A stretch of DNA of 64,000 nucleotides from Planotetraspora kaengkrachanensis (GTDB lineage: Bacteria > Actinomycetota > Actinomycetes > Streptosporangiales > Streptosporangiaceae). Under the pieces are notes generated by a model. That model saw only the letters and a list, made by a program, of their open reading frames with translations. It was not told the origin of the DNA and did not search any database. The stretch covers positions 248,001-312,000 of the forward strand of contig NZ_BONV01000004.1 of the NCBI RefSeq assembly GCF_016862895.1. The letters run 5' to 3'. The position numbers were made by a program, and so were the translations under genes. The first letter of the stretch is position 1, and every line of letters begins with the position of its first letter. Below, piece after piece: positions 15,632-24,439 of this stretch.

Positions 15632-17146
15632 ATGGAACAGGAGCAGGGCGCCGGCAATCTCGTACGGCCTTCCGAGGCCGCCGGGAACGGGCAGCGCCCC
15701 AAGAACGAGGCCCGGGCGATCGGCAAGCAGGCCGGGCGCGGCTTCGGATGGAGTCTGCTCGGCAACCTCGTGATGAAGGCGGGCTCCTTCGTCATGGGTT
15801 TGATCCTGGCGCGCCTGCTCTCGCCCTCTGACTTCGGCATCTACGCCGTCGCGCTCGCCGCGACGTCGTTCGTGATGGTGGTCAAGGACCTCGGCATCAT
15901 GGCGGCGACCATCCAGTGGCGCGGCTCGCTCGAGGAGATGGCTCCCACCGCCACCGTGCTCAACCTCGTGTCCGCCACCACTCTCTACGGCATCTTCTGG
16001 GTGGGGGCGCCCTACTTCGCGGCCGCGGCCGGCAGCGCGGAGGCCGCACCGGTCGTGCGGCTGCTCACCGCGGTCATCCTGGTCGAGGCCGTGACGGCGG
16101 TGCGCAGCGCCGCGCTGCTGCGCAGGTTCCAGCAGGACAAGAGCAGCATCGCCATCCTCGCCGGGTTCGTGGTGAACGCGGCGCTCGCCATCACGCTCGC
16201 CGCCAACGGCGCGGGGCCGTACAGCTTCGCGTGGGGTCAGGTCGCGGCTGCGGTGGTCACCGGCGTGATCGTGCTCCGGCTGGCCAAGCTTCCCTTCCGG
16301 TTCGGGCTGGACCGCGAGATCGCAAGGAAGCTGCTGCGCTTCGGCATCCCGTCGGCGGTCGGCATCGGCCTCGAGGCGGTGTTGCTGAACGTCGGCTACA
16401 TCATCGTCGGCTACATCCTCGGCCCGGCCTGGCTCGGGTTCTACCTGCTGGCGTTCAACGTGTCGAGCTGGGTTCCCGGTCTGATCGGCACCGCCATCCG
16501 CACGGTCTCGATCGCCGGGTTCTCGCGCCTCGCCGAGGACAAGCCGGAGTCGCTGTCGAAGGGCGTCCAGCGGTCGGTCCCGCTGCTGTTCGCCGGGGTG
16601 CTCCCGCTCGCCATCGTCATGGGCGTGCTCGCGCACCCGCTCATCATGTTCCTGTACGGCGGCAAGTGGGACCAGGCGGCCGGCGTTCTGCGCTTCCTCG
16701 CCGTCCTGATGGTCGTGCGGATGCTGACCTCGCTGGCTCTGGACATCCTCAACGGGCAGGGCGCGACCAAGGCCACCGTCTGGATGAACGTCGGCTACGG
16801 CCTCGCGATGATTCCCGCGGTGGTCGTCGGGACCCACCTGGACGGCATCCGGGGCGCCGCCATGGGGCAGGCCGCCGCGGCACTGCTGGTCGCCCTTCCG
16901 CTCGCGATCCTGGGCGTGCACCGGGCCGGTGTGAAGCTCGCGCCGATCCCGCGCACGCTCGTCCGCCCGGCGCTGGGCGGGCTGGTGTCCTGCGCGGTCA
17001 CGGCGCTGCTGGCGGCGATGCTCGACGGCCACTACATGCTGGAGCTCGTCGTCGCCGGCGGCGCAGGCCTGGTGGTCTACGGCCTGATCGTCGTCCCGCT
17101 CGAGTCGCTCAGACACGTCCGCTCGCGGGTAGCCCGCTTCGTCTGA
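15632..17146 (+). CDS. Wzx-type oligosaccharide flippase
   Basis: A 504-residue polytopic membrane protein of the MATE/MVF-like flippase superfamily. It has about 12-14 hydrophobic segments and a cytoplasmic N-terminus with GRGFGWSLLGNLVMKAGSF, the usual first helix of polysaccharide transporters. LARLLSPSDFGIYAVALAA near residue 70 is the family signature in the second helix. It would move undecaprenyl-linked repeat units across the membrane before polymerisation by the Wzy-like protein at 21087. It is in the same operon as the preceding sugar genes and is followed 27 bases later by a glycosyltransferase. This is the only flippase in the window. Confidence 0.9.
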   Translation: MEQEQGAGNLVRPSEAAGNGQRPKNEARAIGKQAGRGFGWSLLGNLVMKAGSFVMGLILARLLSPSDFGIYAVALAATSFVMVVKDLGIMAATIQWRGSLEEMAPTATVLNLVSATTLYGIFWVGAPYFAAAAGSAEAAPVVRLLTAVILVEAVTAVRSAALLRRFQQDKSSIAILAGFVVNAALAITLAANGAGPYSFAWGQVAAAVVTGVIVLRLAKLPFRFGLDREIARKLLRFGIPSAVGIGLEAVLLNVGYIIVGYILGPAWLGFYLLAFNVSSWVPGLIGTAIRTVSIAGFSRLAEDKPESLSKGVQRSVPLLFAGVLPLAIVMGVLAHPLIMFLYGGKWDQAAGVLRFLAVLMVVRMLTSLALDILNGQGATKATVWMNVGYGLAMIPAVVVGTHLDGIRGAAMGQAAAALLVALPLAILGVHRAGVKLAPIPRTLVRPALGGLVSCAVTALLAAMLDGHYMLELVVAGGAGLVVYGLIVVPLESLRHVRSRVARFV

Positions 17147-17173
17147 TTCAAGTCGCCACTAGGGGAGAACGTG

Positions 17174-18064
17174 ATGCGGACGACCGACATGCTGGTGTCC
17201 ATCGGCCTTCCTGTCCGCAACGGCGCGGACACGATGAGGGATGCCGTCAAGTCGGTGCTGGAGCAGGACCACGAGCGGCTGGAGCTCGTGATCTCCGACA
17301 ACGCCTCCACGGACGACACCGAGGAGTTCTGCCGGGAGCTCGCGCGCTCGGACAACCGGGTCGTCTACCACCGTCACCCGCACGACGTGGGGATCATCAA
17401 GAACTTCAGGTACGTCCAGACCCTCGCCAAGGGAACCTTCCTGCGCTGGATGGGCGACGACGACGCGCTCGAGCCCGGTTGCGTCTCCAAGTCCCTGGAG
17501 GTGTTCGCGGAGGACCCGCGCCTCATCCTCGTGACCGCGGGAATGAGCTACAACGAGCCCGACGGCACCGTGATGACGCCCCCGGCCTACCGCGAGACGG
17601 GCCTGCTGTCCGACGACCCCGTCGACCGCCTCGCCGAGATACTGCGCGTGCTCACCGCGGAGCACCTGCTGCTCGACCCGCTGTACGCGCTGGTGCGCCG
17701 GGAACAGGTCGCAGCTCTTCCCCGTCCCGTGATGATCCGCGAGGACGAGGTCTTCGCGATGATCCTCGCGCTCGCCGCTCCCTGGGGTCATGTCCCCGAG
17801 GTGTTGTCGAGTCGGAACCTGCGCCGCCGCCGGCTTCCGGACGTGGCCCATACCCTTGGAGTCCCCGGATGGACGGCGCACTTCGCGAACACGCTTCAGT
17901 TCCGTGCCGTTCTCCAGCATCTGAACACCCTCGACCTCACGCCGGAACAGATCCGCCGGGCACGGGCGGAGGTGGCGAAGACCTACCTTCGCCGGCAGAA
18001 GCAGACGCTGAGTCGCCGGAGCCGCAAGGTCGTCCGCCTAGCAACAGGTGGTGGCCGACGTTAG
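17174..18064 (+). CDS. Family 2 glycosyltransferase
   Basis: A 296-residue GT-A enzyme. The N-terminus has VSIGLPVRNGADTMRDAVKS, then LVISDNASTDDTEEFC for nucleotide binding, and WMGDDDALEPGC with the metal-binding DDD. Downstream the LYALVRREQV and EDEVFAMILALAA stretches fit the acceptor domain. No membrane segment is seen, so it acts at the cytoplasmic face on lipid-linked precursors. AGGGGAG precedes the ATG at 17174 by six bases; the GTG at 17171 would be too close. The ORF ends with a basic tail (RRQKQTLSRRSRKVV). Donor and acceptor sugars cannot be inferred. Confidence 0.88.
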   Translation: MRTTDMLVSIGLPVRNGADTMRDAVKSVLEQDHERLELVISDNASTDDTEEFCRELARSDNRVVYHRHPHDVGIIKNFRYVQTLAKGTFLRWMGDDDALEPGCVSKSLEVFAEDPRLILVTAGMSYNEPDGTVMTPPAYRETGLLSDDPVDRLAEILRVLTAEHLLLDPLYALVRREQVAALPRPVMIREDEVFAMILALAAPWGHVPEVLSSRNLRRRRLPDVAHTLGVPGWTAHFANTLQFRAVLQHLNTLDLTPEQIRRARAEVAKTYLRRQKQTLSRRSRKVVRLATGGGRR

Positions 18065-18301
18065 TGGTGTCGACCCGGCGGTTCCGCACTGCTCGGCCGC
18101 CGTACGGCCGGCTCGCGGAACGGATCGAGTTCATTTCGATGCGCTGGGCAAAGGATCCGTGCTGTACCAGGCGATCTCTTCTGAGGTGTAATGGACATGT
18201 CCAAACGAGGGAGTAACGATCAGTATGGCTCGTACGATGCTTCCGTGTATGGTCGGGGCCGCCCGAGGCACTCCGTGCACTTGGGAAAGGCGGGGGTAGC
18301 A

Positions 18302-19255
18302 GTGGATTTCTGGAAGATCGTTTTCAGCCTGATTCGACGGAAATTCGTGGGGCCGCCGATCATCCTGCTGGCCGTCGCAGCGGCCTCGGTGGCGTTCTTC
18401 CTGATGCCGGTCCACTACACCTCCGGCGTGTTGATGGTGCTGACCACGTCGACCAAGGGGCCGACGCTGTCGCTCGACCCCGCCCGTCCTGACGGGCTGA
18501 GCAATCCGTTGCTCACCTTCGGCGACGGACTGAAGACCACCTCGGCGATCCTGATCCAGGCGATGAACGACCCGGACGTCAAGGCGGAACTCGGCGCGCC
18601 GGAGAACGGCCCGACGCAGATCACCGTCGACGACGGCAGGACCAACCCGAACCTGTTGGACACCACCGGTCCGTTCGTCTACATCGCGGTGGACGCCAGG
18701 ACGGGCTCCGAGGCGTCCGGGATCGTCGGGAAGGCACAGCAGCGTGTCCGCGCCGAACTCGACGCGCGGCAGAAGGAACTCGGCGCGCCCAAGGGCACGT
18801 TCATCACTGCCGCGGACGTGTCTCCGGCGACCGTGCCGGAACAGGTGCTCAGCGGCAAGATCCAGGCCGCGCTCGCGGCGTTCCTGCTCTTCGCCATCGC
18901 GGGCTTCGGCGTCGCCTACGCCCGAGCGCGCTCCAAGCTGTCCAAGGGCCCGGTCGCGACCTCGACGAAGTCCGACCCGGGGATCTACTGGGCGGCGGAC
19001 GACACGCAGCGCCTGAGCCTGCCGCGGGGGGAGAGCCGGACGCCTTCCTACCGGCCGATCATCCAGTCCGGACCCGGAACCGTCGAGCAGAAGCAGGGGG
19101 ATTACGAGCCGGCTCGTGGGTCGGCCGAGCTCAACGACGACGACACTCAGGTGGTGATCGTGCTGTCCGACATGGCCGGGGGGGACTCGGGCATCGGCGC
19201 ACGTCCGTCCATCAACGGAAAGGCACGTGACCGGCGGGGCGAGGCTCGCGACTGA
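18302..19255 (+). CDS. Wzz/YveK-like chain-length determinant protein
   Basis: A 317-residue bitopic membrane protein resembling YveK/CpsC-type polysaccharide co-polymerases. After VDFWKIVFSLIRRKF comes a first membrane helix (IILLAVAAASVAFFLMPVHY), an extracellular loop, and a second helix (AALAAFLLFAIAGFGVAYA). The C-terminal tail of about 90 residues is cytoplasmic, polar and probably disordered. It is a paralogue of the protein at 20335: both share xDFWxxVxxxxRR, the YTS(A/G)xxxxLT strand, NPLLxFxDGLxxxxxILIQA and TNPxxxxxxGPFV. The GTG at 18302 is preferred because it matches the start of that paralogue; an in-frame ATG at 18191 would add 37 polar residues. No tyrosine-kinase partner gene follows. 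Confidence 0.78.
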   Translation: MDFWKIVFSLIRRKFVGPPIILLAVAAASVAFFLMPVHYTSGVLMVLTTSTKGPTLSLDPARPDGLSNPLLTFGDGLKTTSAILIQAMNDPDVKAELGAPENGPTQITVDDGRTNPNLLDTTGPFVYIAVDARTGSEASGIVGKAQQRVRAELDARQKELGAPKGTFITAADVSPATVPEQVLSGKIQAALAAFLLFAIAGFGVAYARARSKLSKGPVATSTKSDPGIYWAADDTQRLSLPRGESRTPSYRPIIQSGPGTVEQKQGDYEPARGSAELNDDDTQVVIVLSDMAGGDSGIGARPSINGKARDRRGEARD

Positions 19256-19274
19256 GCCCCGCCCGCTCGTTCCA

Positions 19275-20144
19275 CTATCGGCCGACCTGCTCGCACATCT
19301 CGACGGTGGCCAGACGGACGTCGCTGGGGGTCCCCGAATGCGACGAGATCATGATGCCCGTCTGGTCAGGCCGCAGGGTGTCGGCGAAGCCGGCCATCGT
19401 CTCGCGGGTCAGCGGCGTCCTGTCGTAGTAGTTGAGACACGCAGGCGGGCTCTCCGGCGGGCGCCTCTTCTCCCCGAGGGCCTCGTCGGCGAACACGCCG
19501 TAGACGATGAACTCCGAGATGTGCAACTGCGAGGTGAAGGCGTCCACCCAGTGCCGGCCGGTCACCTGGCTGATGCGCTCCTGCATGGCGCGCACGACGG
19601 CGGGATCCCAGAAGATCATGGCGCCCACGTAGTCCGTCAAGGGGGGCGGCGGGCCGGGCGGCAGGCCCAGGAGGTTCCTGGCGACCTGGTGCCACAGCAC
19701 GTGCCGCTCCATCTCCGGGCTGATCGCGTCCTTCTCCCTGAAGAGGCTCAGCCTGCCGTCCACGACGTACTTGGCGGCGGTGGTGGGGCGCACGAGGATG
19801 ACGTCGGAGTCGGCCATGAGAACCGCGTCGGCCTCGATGGTCGCCGCGGCGGCTATCTTCGCCGCCTGCTGCATGACCCATCCCCGTACCGGGGGCCAGG
19901 GGGCCGCGGCGTTGCCCCACACGCCGCCGGGGAGCCGCCAGTATCTGCGGGGCAGCAGTTCGGGATGCGTCCACAGACGGCAGCGCGGCCCTTCGAAACG
20001 GGCGAAGTGGGATCGATGCGCGGCCGGCACGATCACGTGGTGAACCGTGTCTTCAGACGTGTATTTCAGAACCGACGCGTGCAGGTCGGCGAAGAATTCG
20101 GCATCGGGCCGCCAGGTCGGAGTGATGACAGCCAGCTCGGGCAT
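19275..20144 (-). CDS. DUF6492 family glycosyltransferase-like protein
   Basis: A 289-residue cytoplasmic protein. The N-terminus PELAVITPTWRPDAEFFADL and the central ADAVLMADSDVILVRP with a DSD metal motif are like GT-A glycosyltransferases. TDYVGAMIFWDPAVV and FTSQLHISEFIVYGVFADE match the DUF6492 pattern as I know it. It is transcribed against its neighbours, between the two YveK-like genes, and its stop is 17 bases from the convergent gene's stop. The start at 20144 is followed by MPELAV with no long leader. It is probably a transferase for the exopolysaccharide; the sugar is unknown. Confidence 0.72.
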   Translation of the reverse strand: MPELAVITPTWRPDAEFFADLHASVLKYTSEDTVHHVIVPAAHRSHFARFEGPRCRLWTHPELLPRRYWRLPGGVWGNAAAPWPPVRGWVMQQAAKIAAAATIEADAVLMADSDVILVRPTTAAKYVVDGRLSLFREKDAISPEMERHVLWHQVARNLLGLPPGPPPPLTDYVGAMIFWDPAVVRAMQERISQVTGRHWVDAFTSQLHISEFIVYGVFADEALGEKRRPPESPPACLNYYDRTPLTRETMAGFADTLRPDQTGIMISSHSGTPSDVRLATVEMCEQVGR

Positions 20145-20334
20145 GGGCGAAGGTCTCCATTTCCGGGACGTCGATGCCGGTACAGGCTAGCGGTTCCGGA
20201 TGATCGGGGACACGGTCATGCCAATTCCTCTAACATGACCCTAAAGGGAACGTAACGCGGTGCATTGGTTGTCCCGATGCTCCAGTAGGTGACGTGCGGT
20301 TCGGTCGCCTCCGTCTACTTGGGAGGGAATGCGC

Positions 20335-21081
20335 ATGGACTTCTGGGGGGCGGTCCTGGTCGTGCTCCGCAGGTGGTATGTGGTGGTGCCGACCTTCCTG
20401 CTGTGCATCGGCGCGGCGGTGGGCATGTACGCGGCGGTCCCCGTTACTTACACCTCCTCCGCCGGGATCGTGCTGACCATCCCGAAGACGGGAAGCAGCC
20501 TGCCGGTCAACTCCAAACAGCCGGATCCGGTCACCAACCCGCTGCTGAACTTCGACGACGGCCTGAGCATGTCCGCCTCGATCCTCATTCAGGCGCTCAG
20601 CGCACCGGAGGTCGGTACGGAGCTCGGGGTCGTCCCCGGCGGCAAGACCGGCTTCACGGTCAGCAACGGAGCCACCAACCCCGAGTGGATGATGAGCGGT
20701 CCCTTCGTCTTCATCGAGGCGGAGAGTGACACCGCGGAAGGCGCGGAGGGCATCGTCACCAAGCTGGTCGCGCGGGCCAAGGAGGAGATGGCCAAGAGGC
20801 AGACCGCCGTGGGCGCTCCGCAGCAGACCTTCCTGAACGTCACGGTGGTCGTGCCGCCCACCACGCCGATCGCGGAATCTGGCAGCAAGAGCCGCGCCGC
20901 CGCCGCGGCGGGAGCTGCCGGTCTCATCCTCAGCTTCTTCGCCGCCTTCGCGGTGGAGAGTTTCCTGGACGCTCGCCGGGCCAGGCGGGCCAAGGAGGCC
21001 GCGGCCGTCGCCGACTGGGGTGCGGTCAAGCCCGCGCAGGATTCCGGCAGGCCGGGTGTCAGCCCCGTGCTGCACGGCTGA
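20335..21081 (+). CDS. Second Wzz/YveK-like chain-length determinant protein
   Basis: A 248-residue paralogue of the protein at 18302, with a first membrane helix (VVVPTFLLCIGAAVGMYAAV), an extracytoplasmic domain and a second helix (AAAAAGAAGLILSFFAAFAV). It lacks the long polar tail of the first copy, ending about 45 residues after the second helix. GGAGGG lies 7 bases before the ATG at 20335, so this start is preferred to the ATG at 20329. It runs directly into the ligase/polymerase gene (5-base gap), implying co-transcription. The usual role of the family is to set polymer length with Wzy. Having two copies, without a BY-kinase, is unusual. Confidence 0.8.
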   Translation: MDFWGAVLVVLRRWYVVVPTFLLCIGAAVGMYAAVPVTYTSSAGIVLTIPKTGSSLPVNSKQPDPVTNPLLNFDDGLSMSASILIQALSAPEVGTELGVVPGGKTGFTVSNGATNPEWMMSGPFVFIEAESDTAEGAEGIVTKLVARAKEEMAKRQTAVGAPQQTFLNVTVVVPPTTPIAESGSKSRAAAAAGAAGLILSFFAAFAVESFLDARRARRAKEAAAVADWGAVKPAQDSGRPGVSPVLHG

Positions 21082-21086
21082 GCGCG

Positions 21087-22442
21087 ATGTCACCGAGTCC
21101 CACCGTGTTGCGTCAGCGTGCCGACGGCGCGACCCTGGTCAGCCTCTTCGCGCTGGCTCTGCTCGTCATCCCCGCGCGCATGGTCCTGCGCGGGCTCCCG
21201 ATGTCCCTCACGCTGTCCGACGTGCTGAGCCTGGGCATCGGCATCGTCTGGTTCTTCAGCCACTTCACCAGGAAGCTGGGGGCGGCCAAGGGCCACAACC
21301 TCGTCCGTACGGCGATCTTCGGTTACGCCATCGCCATGTTGGCGGTGTACGGCCACGGGACCTACTCGTACCTGCCGTCCGACGAGCTCAACATCGCCGA
21401 CCACGCACTGGTGCTGATCGTCGGAAACCTGGGCCTGGCGCTCGCCGTGTGCGACGGCGTCAAGGGCAGGGATCGGCTGGACTTCGTCCTGAAGACGGTC
21501 TGCGTCGCCGGGGCGATCATCTCGTTCATCGGCGGCCTGCAGTTCCTGTTCGAGTTCGACCTGACCCGGTACCTGGAAATCCCCATCCTGCGCGCCAACT
21601 CGGTCGAGGGCGTGGAAACGGTCATCGACCGGTCGTCGTTCCTGAGGGTCGCCTCGACCACGGGACATCCCATCGAGTTCGCCGTCATCACCGCGATGAT
21701 TTTGCCCATCGCGGCGCACTACGGCTTCCACTCGCGCGACCGCGGCCTGCCGGCCAAACGGTGGTGGGTGTGCACGGCGCTGGTGGCGACGGGCCTGATC
21801 TTCTCCCTCTCGCGCTCCGGCATCCTCGCGGCCACCGTCGTGGGGCTGGTCATGTTCCTGGGCTGGCCGGGGAAACGACGGCTGCAGTCGCTCGCCGCCG
21901 TGGGCGTCTTCGCGGTGGGCGTCCAGATCTTCATCCCGGGGATGATCTACACCTTCTACCAGCTGTTCGCCGGGGTCGGAAACGACGAGAGCATCCAGTT
22001 CCGCGTGCACGACTACCCGAACGCGTTGAAGGAGTTCCTGAGCAGCCCGTGGTTCGGGCGCGGCGTCGGCACCTGGTACGCGCCGAAGCACCAGATCTTC
22101 GACAACCAGTACCTCCTGACGATGGTGGAGGCGGGGGTCGTCGGACTGGCGGCGTTCGTGCTGGTCATCTTCTTCGGCGTCGGAGCGGCGCTGCGGGCGC
22201 GCTACCTGAGCACCGATCCGGCCATCCGCGACCTCGGGCTGGTCCTCACCGCCTGTCTGCTCGTGCCCCTGGTCGGGTCGCTGACGTTCGACATGATGGC
22301 CTTCCCGCAGGTCACCGGCTTGTTCTTCCTGCTACTCGGAGCCGCGGGCGCGTTGTTGCGCATAGCGGAGGCCGAGCGAAAGCAGAAGGCGGCCGAGGAT
22401 TCGCCCGCTCCGCGACAGGAAGCGCTCTCGCCCACTCCCTGA
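21087..22442 (+). CDS. O-antigen ligase/polymerase (Wzy-like) membrane protein
   Basis: A 451-residue protein with about ten to twelve membrane helices. It carries the O-antigen ligase-type loop: SRSGILAATVVGLVMFLGW, then a long periplasmic-side loop with RVHDYPNALKEFLSSPWFGRG and a conserved GTWYAPKHQIFDNQYL, like the H-x-x-x-N-x-Y-L motif of WaaL/Wzy proteins. In a Wzx locus with no other candidate, polymerisation of the repeat unit is the likely role, although attachment of the polymer to an acceptor is also possible. It follows the YveK-like gene by 5 bases and is ended by a strong terminator. Confidence 0.82.
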   Translation: MSPSPTVLRQRADGATLVSLFALALLVIPARMVLRGLPMSLTLSDVLSLGIGIVWFFSHFTRKLGAAKGHNLVRTAIFGYAIAMLAVYGHGTYSYLPSDELNIADHALVLIVGNLGLALAVCDGVKGRDRLDFVLKTVCVAGAIISFIGGLQFLFEFDLTRYLEIPILRANSVEGVETVIDRSSFLRVASTTGHPIEFAVITAMILPIAAHYGFHSRDRGLPAKRWWVCTALVATGLIFSLSRSGILAATVVGLVMFLGWPGKRRLQSLAAVGVFAVGVQIFIPGMIYTFYQLFAGVGNDESIQFRVHDYPNALKEFLSSPWFGRGVGTWYAPKHQIFDNQYLLTMVEAGVVGLAAFVLVIFFGVGAALRARYLSTDPAIRDLGLVLTACLLVPLVGSLTFDMMAFPQVTGLFFLLLGAAGALLRIAEAERKQKAAEDSPAPRQEALSPTP

Positions 22443-22450
22443 ACGTGAGA

Positions 22451-22487
22451 AAGGCGCCCGCCCCGGGTGGGGCGGGCGCCTTCTTTT
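22451..22487. terminator. Strong bidirectional terminator
   Basis: A perfect 14-bp stem (AAGGCGCCCGCCCC at 22451-22464, its complement at 22469-22482) with a 4-base loop, followed by CTTTT on the + strand. It lies between the convergent Wzy-like and beta-helix genes and can serve both. A 19-bp sequence (AGTCGTGGCGCTGCGGCGC) is then repeated in tandem at 22495 and 22517, over the 3' end of the next gene. Confidence 0.85.
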
Positions 22488-22514
22488 CGTGTCCAGTCGT
22501 GGCGCTGCGGCGCT

Positions 22515-23522
22515 CTAGTCGTGGCGCTGCGGCGCCGGGATCGGCTTGCCGGTGTCGTCGAACACGTTGCCGCGGTTCTCCGCCAGGAAGGACTTCGTGC
22601 TCAGCAGGATCGGGCAGTCGAAGAACGAGTTGCGGCCGAACCGGTTGCCCACCAGGCGGATCCCCGTGAGCGATCCGTTCAGTACCTGATGGCTGAAGTT
22701 CAGCGTGCACCCTCCGCCGTCGAACAGGTTGCCCTCGGCGAGGGAGTCGCGTGCGGAACTCTGCCAGGCCGCGTTGGCGTCCTTGAGCCCCGACATGTCG
22801 ATCCTGTTGTGCCGCAGGGTCACCCTGGCCTCGCCGCCGAACGACTGGACGCCGTCGTTGTGCGTCGGGCCGCCGCCCTGGTTGGGGTCGTGGGCGAACC
22901 ACTTCATGTCGTGGATGTAGGAGTCCTGGACCAGGGTGTCGCTGTCGGCCTTGATGCCGTCCACGCTGCCGTGCACGTCTACCCGGTAGATGCGGGTGTC
23001 CTCGGCCCAGATGCCGTCGATGGTCGCCGACGGATTCGAGGGGACGAACTCGGAGTCCTCGACGACGGTGCCGACGCCGGCCTCGGTGTTGAGCAGCGCG
23101 GCGTTGTCGCTGGTCGCGCGTCCTCTGAAGATGCAGTTCCGGAACGTGATGTTCTTCCCGCGCACCTTCACGAACCCGCGGAAGTCCTTGCCTTCGATGA
23201 TCTGCCCGCTGGCGGAGAACACCTGGTCGCCGGTGACGACGGTCAGGCGGGTCCCGCTGGGCACTCCCGTGGTGGCCTCGGTCGGGAAACCCGATCGCGA
23301 GGCCATGCGGGTGACGGAGGCGGTCGGTGTGGGCTTCGGTTCCGGCTTGAGCTTGGGCTTCACCTTGCGGACGGCCTTGGGCGTGGGACTCGCCGCCGTA
23401 GGGGAGGCGGGCGCGACGGCCACCTCGGCCGCCCCGGCGGCTGCCGCCTGCCCCTGGACGGGGTCGGAGGTCTGGCAGCCGGCGAGTAAGAAGGCGGTCG
23501 CCGCGAACATCAACCGACGCAT
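22515..23522 (-). CDS. Beta-helix lipoprotein
   Basis: A 335-residue exported protein. MRRLMFAATAFLLAGCQTS is a short lipoprotein signal with lipobox L-A-G-C, so it should be anchored to the outer face of the membrane. A Thr/Pro/Lys-rich linker (residues of about 40-70) is followed by a parallel beta-helix of about 250 residues (GKNITFRNCIFRG, TVVEDSEFVP, SDTLVQDSYIHDMKW, VTLRHNRIDMSG). It is related in design to the proteins at 23510 and 5165 but its core is more divergent. The ATG overlaps the preceding gene by 13 bases, so it is the last gene of the reverse operon. Such helices are common in polysaccharide lyases and epimerases. No catalytic residues could be assigned. Confidence 0.82.
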   Translation of the reverse strand: MRRLMFAATAFLLAGCQTSDPVQGQAAAAGAAEVAVAPASPTAASPTPKAVRKVKPKLKPEPKPTPTASVTRMASRSGFPTEATTGVPSGTRLTVVTGDQVFSASGQIIEGKDFRGFVKVRGKNITFRNCIFRGRATSDNAALLNTEAGVGTVVEDSEFVPSNPSATIDGIWAEDTRIYRVDVHGSVDGIKADSDTLVQDSYIHDMKWFAHDPNQGGGPTHNDGVQSFGGEARVTLRHNRIDMSGLKDANAAWQSSARDSLAEGNLFDGGGCTLNFSHQVLNGSLTGIRLVGNRFGRNSFFDCPILLSTKSFLAENRGNVFDDTGKPIPAPQRHD

Positions 23523-24439
23523 GGCAGTGGTCCGATCGTCGAGGTGATCTTGTACTTCGCGTTGATCCGGACGAGTGTGTTGCCCGACCACTGGGTGGAC
23601 GCGCAGTCCACGTCGGTCGGGCCGTAGTCCCACGTTCCGTCGACGACCGCGTTGTTCTTCGCGATCGTGCCGGGGGCCGCCCGCAGCCTGATCGTGTACG
23701 TGCCGCCCATGAGCAGGTTGTCGGTGACGGACACGCCCGTGTTCGGATCGACGAGGAAGAGCGGTGCGGTGTGGTCCGGCGCCATGCGCTGGTCGACGGT
23801 GTTGTGGTGGAAGATGAGCCCGTGCCCGGATCCGACGGTCTGGATCCCGTCGGAGTGGTCGCCGGGACGGGAGCAGAGCGTCACGAACGAGTTCGTGATC
23901 TTGACGTTGTCGCCGGAGACGCTGAAGCCGTCGACGTGGTTGCGCACGTGCAGGCGGTCGGCCGTGAAGCGCGCGTCCTGCACGCCGGGGTTGGGGTCGC
24001 AGCCCGTGGCCGGGCCGACCGTCGAGTCGCTGATGGTGAAGGAGTACGTCCGCCGCTCGTAATGGTCCTGCACCTGGCCGTCGATCATGCTGTTGCGGAT
24101 CGTCACGTTCTCGGCCGTGATCAGCAGGTCCCCGGGGACGTGGACGCCGTCGAGTACGGTGCCGTCCTTGGTGACGCGGTAGGCGTCGTAGAAGTTCGGC
24201 TGCAACGTCTTCAGCGCCGTGCCTTCGGGGACGCCCGTGCATTCGGGCGTCGGATGTCCTTCGCACTTGCGTCCGCCGGGTGTCCTGGTCGGGCCTGGCG
24301 AACCGGCGCTCGGGGACTGCGCGCTCGGGGACTGGGCGCTCGGCGACGCCGCGCTGGGCGAGGCCGTGCCCGGGGACGCGGGCGTACACAGGGCAAGGCT
24401 GGCCATCGCCCCGGCGAGGGGCAGGATGAGTCGTCTCAC
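23510..24439 (-). CDS. Secreted right-handed beta-helix protein
   Basis: A 309-residue exported protein. RRLILPLAGAMASLALCTPASPG is a signal peptide (type I or a weak lipobox, LALC), and a Ser/Pro/Ala repeat (SPSAQSPSAQSPSAGSPG) forms a wall-spanning linker. Residues from about 65 on are a beta-helix nearly collinear with the C-terminal half of the 5165 protein: GTVLDGVHVPGDLLITAEN, NHVDGFSVSGDNVKITNS, RPGDHSDGIQTVGSGHGLI and the final STIGPLPCVG. The GTG start at 24439 overlaps the RmlC-like stop by four bases (GTGA), so the two are translationally coupled. Probable role: a surface-acting modifier of the exported polymer. Confidence 0.83.
   Translation of the reverse strand: MRRLILPLAGAMASLALCTPASPGTASPSAASPSAQSPSAQSPSAGSPGPTRTPGGRKCEGHPTPECTGVPEGTALKTLQPNFYDAYRVTKDGTVLDGVHVPGDLLITAENVTIRNSMIDGQVQDHYERRTYSFTISDSTVGPATGCDPNPGVQDARFTADRLHVRNHVDGFSVSGDNVKITNSFVTLCSRPGDHSDGIQTVGSGHGLIFHHNTVDQRMAPDHTAPLFLVDPNTGVSVTDNLLMGGTYTIRLRAAPGTIAKNNAVVDGTWDYGPTDVDCASTQWSGNTLVRINAKYKITSTIGPLPCVG

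Noticed and set aside
15530..17116. Long reverse ORFs opposite the flippase and many other genes
   Set aside because: They are shadows created by high GC at third codon positions; their products are Arg/Gly/Asp/His-rich without domains, while the opposite strand has clear families.
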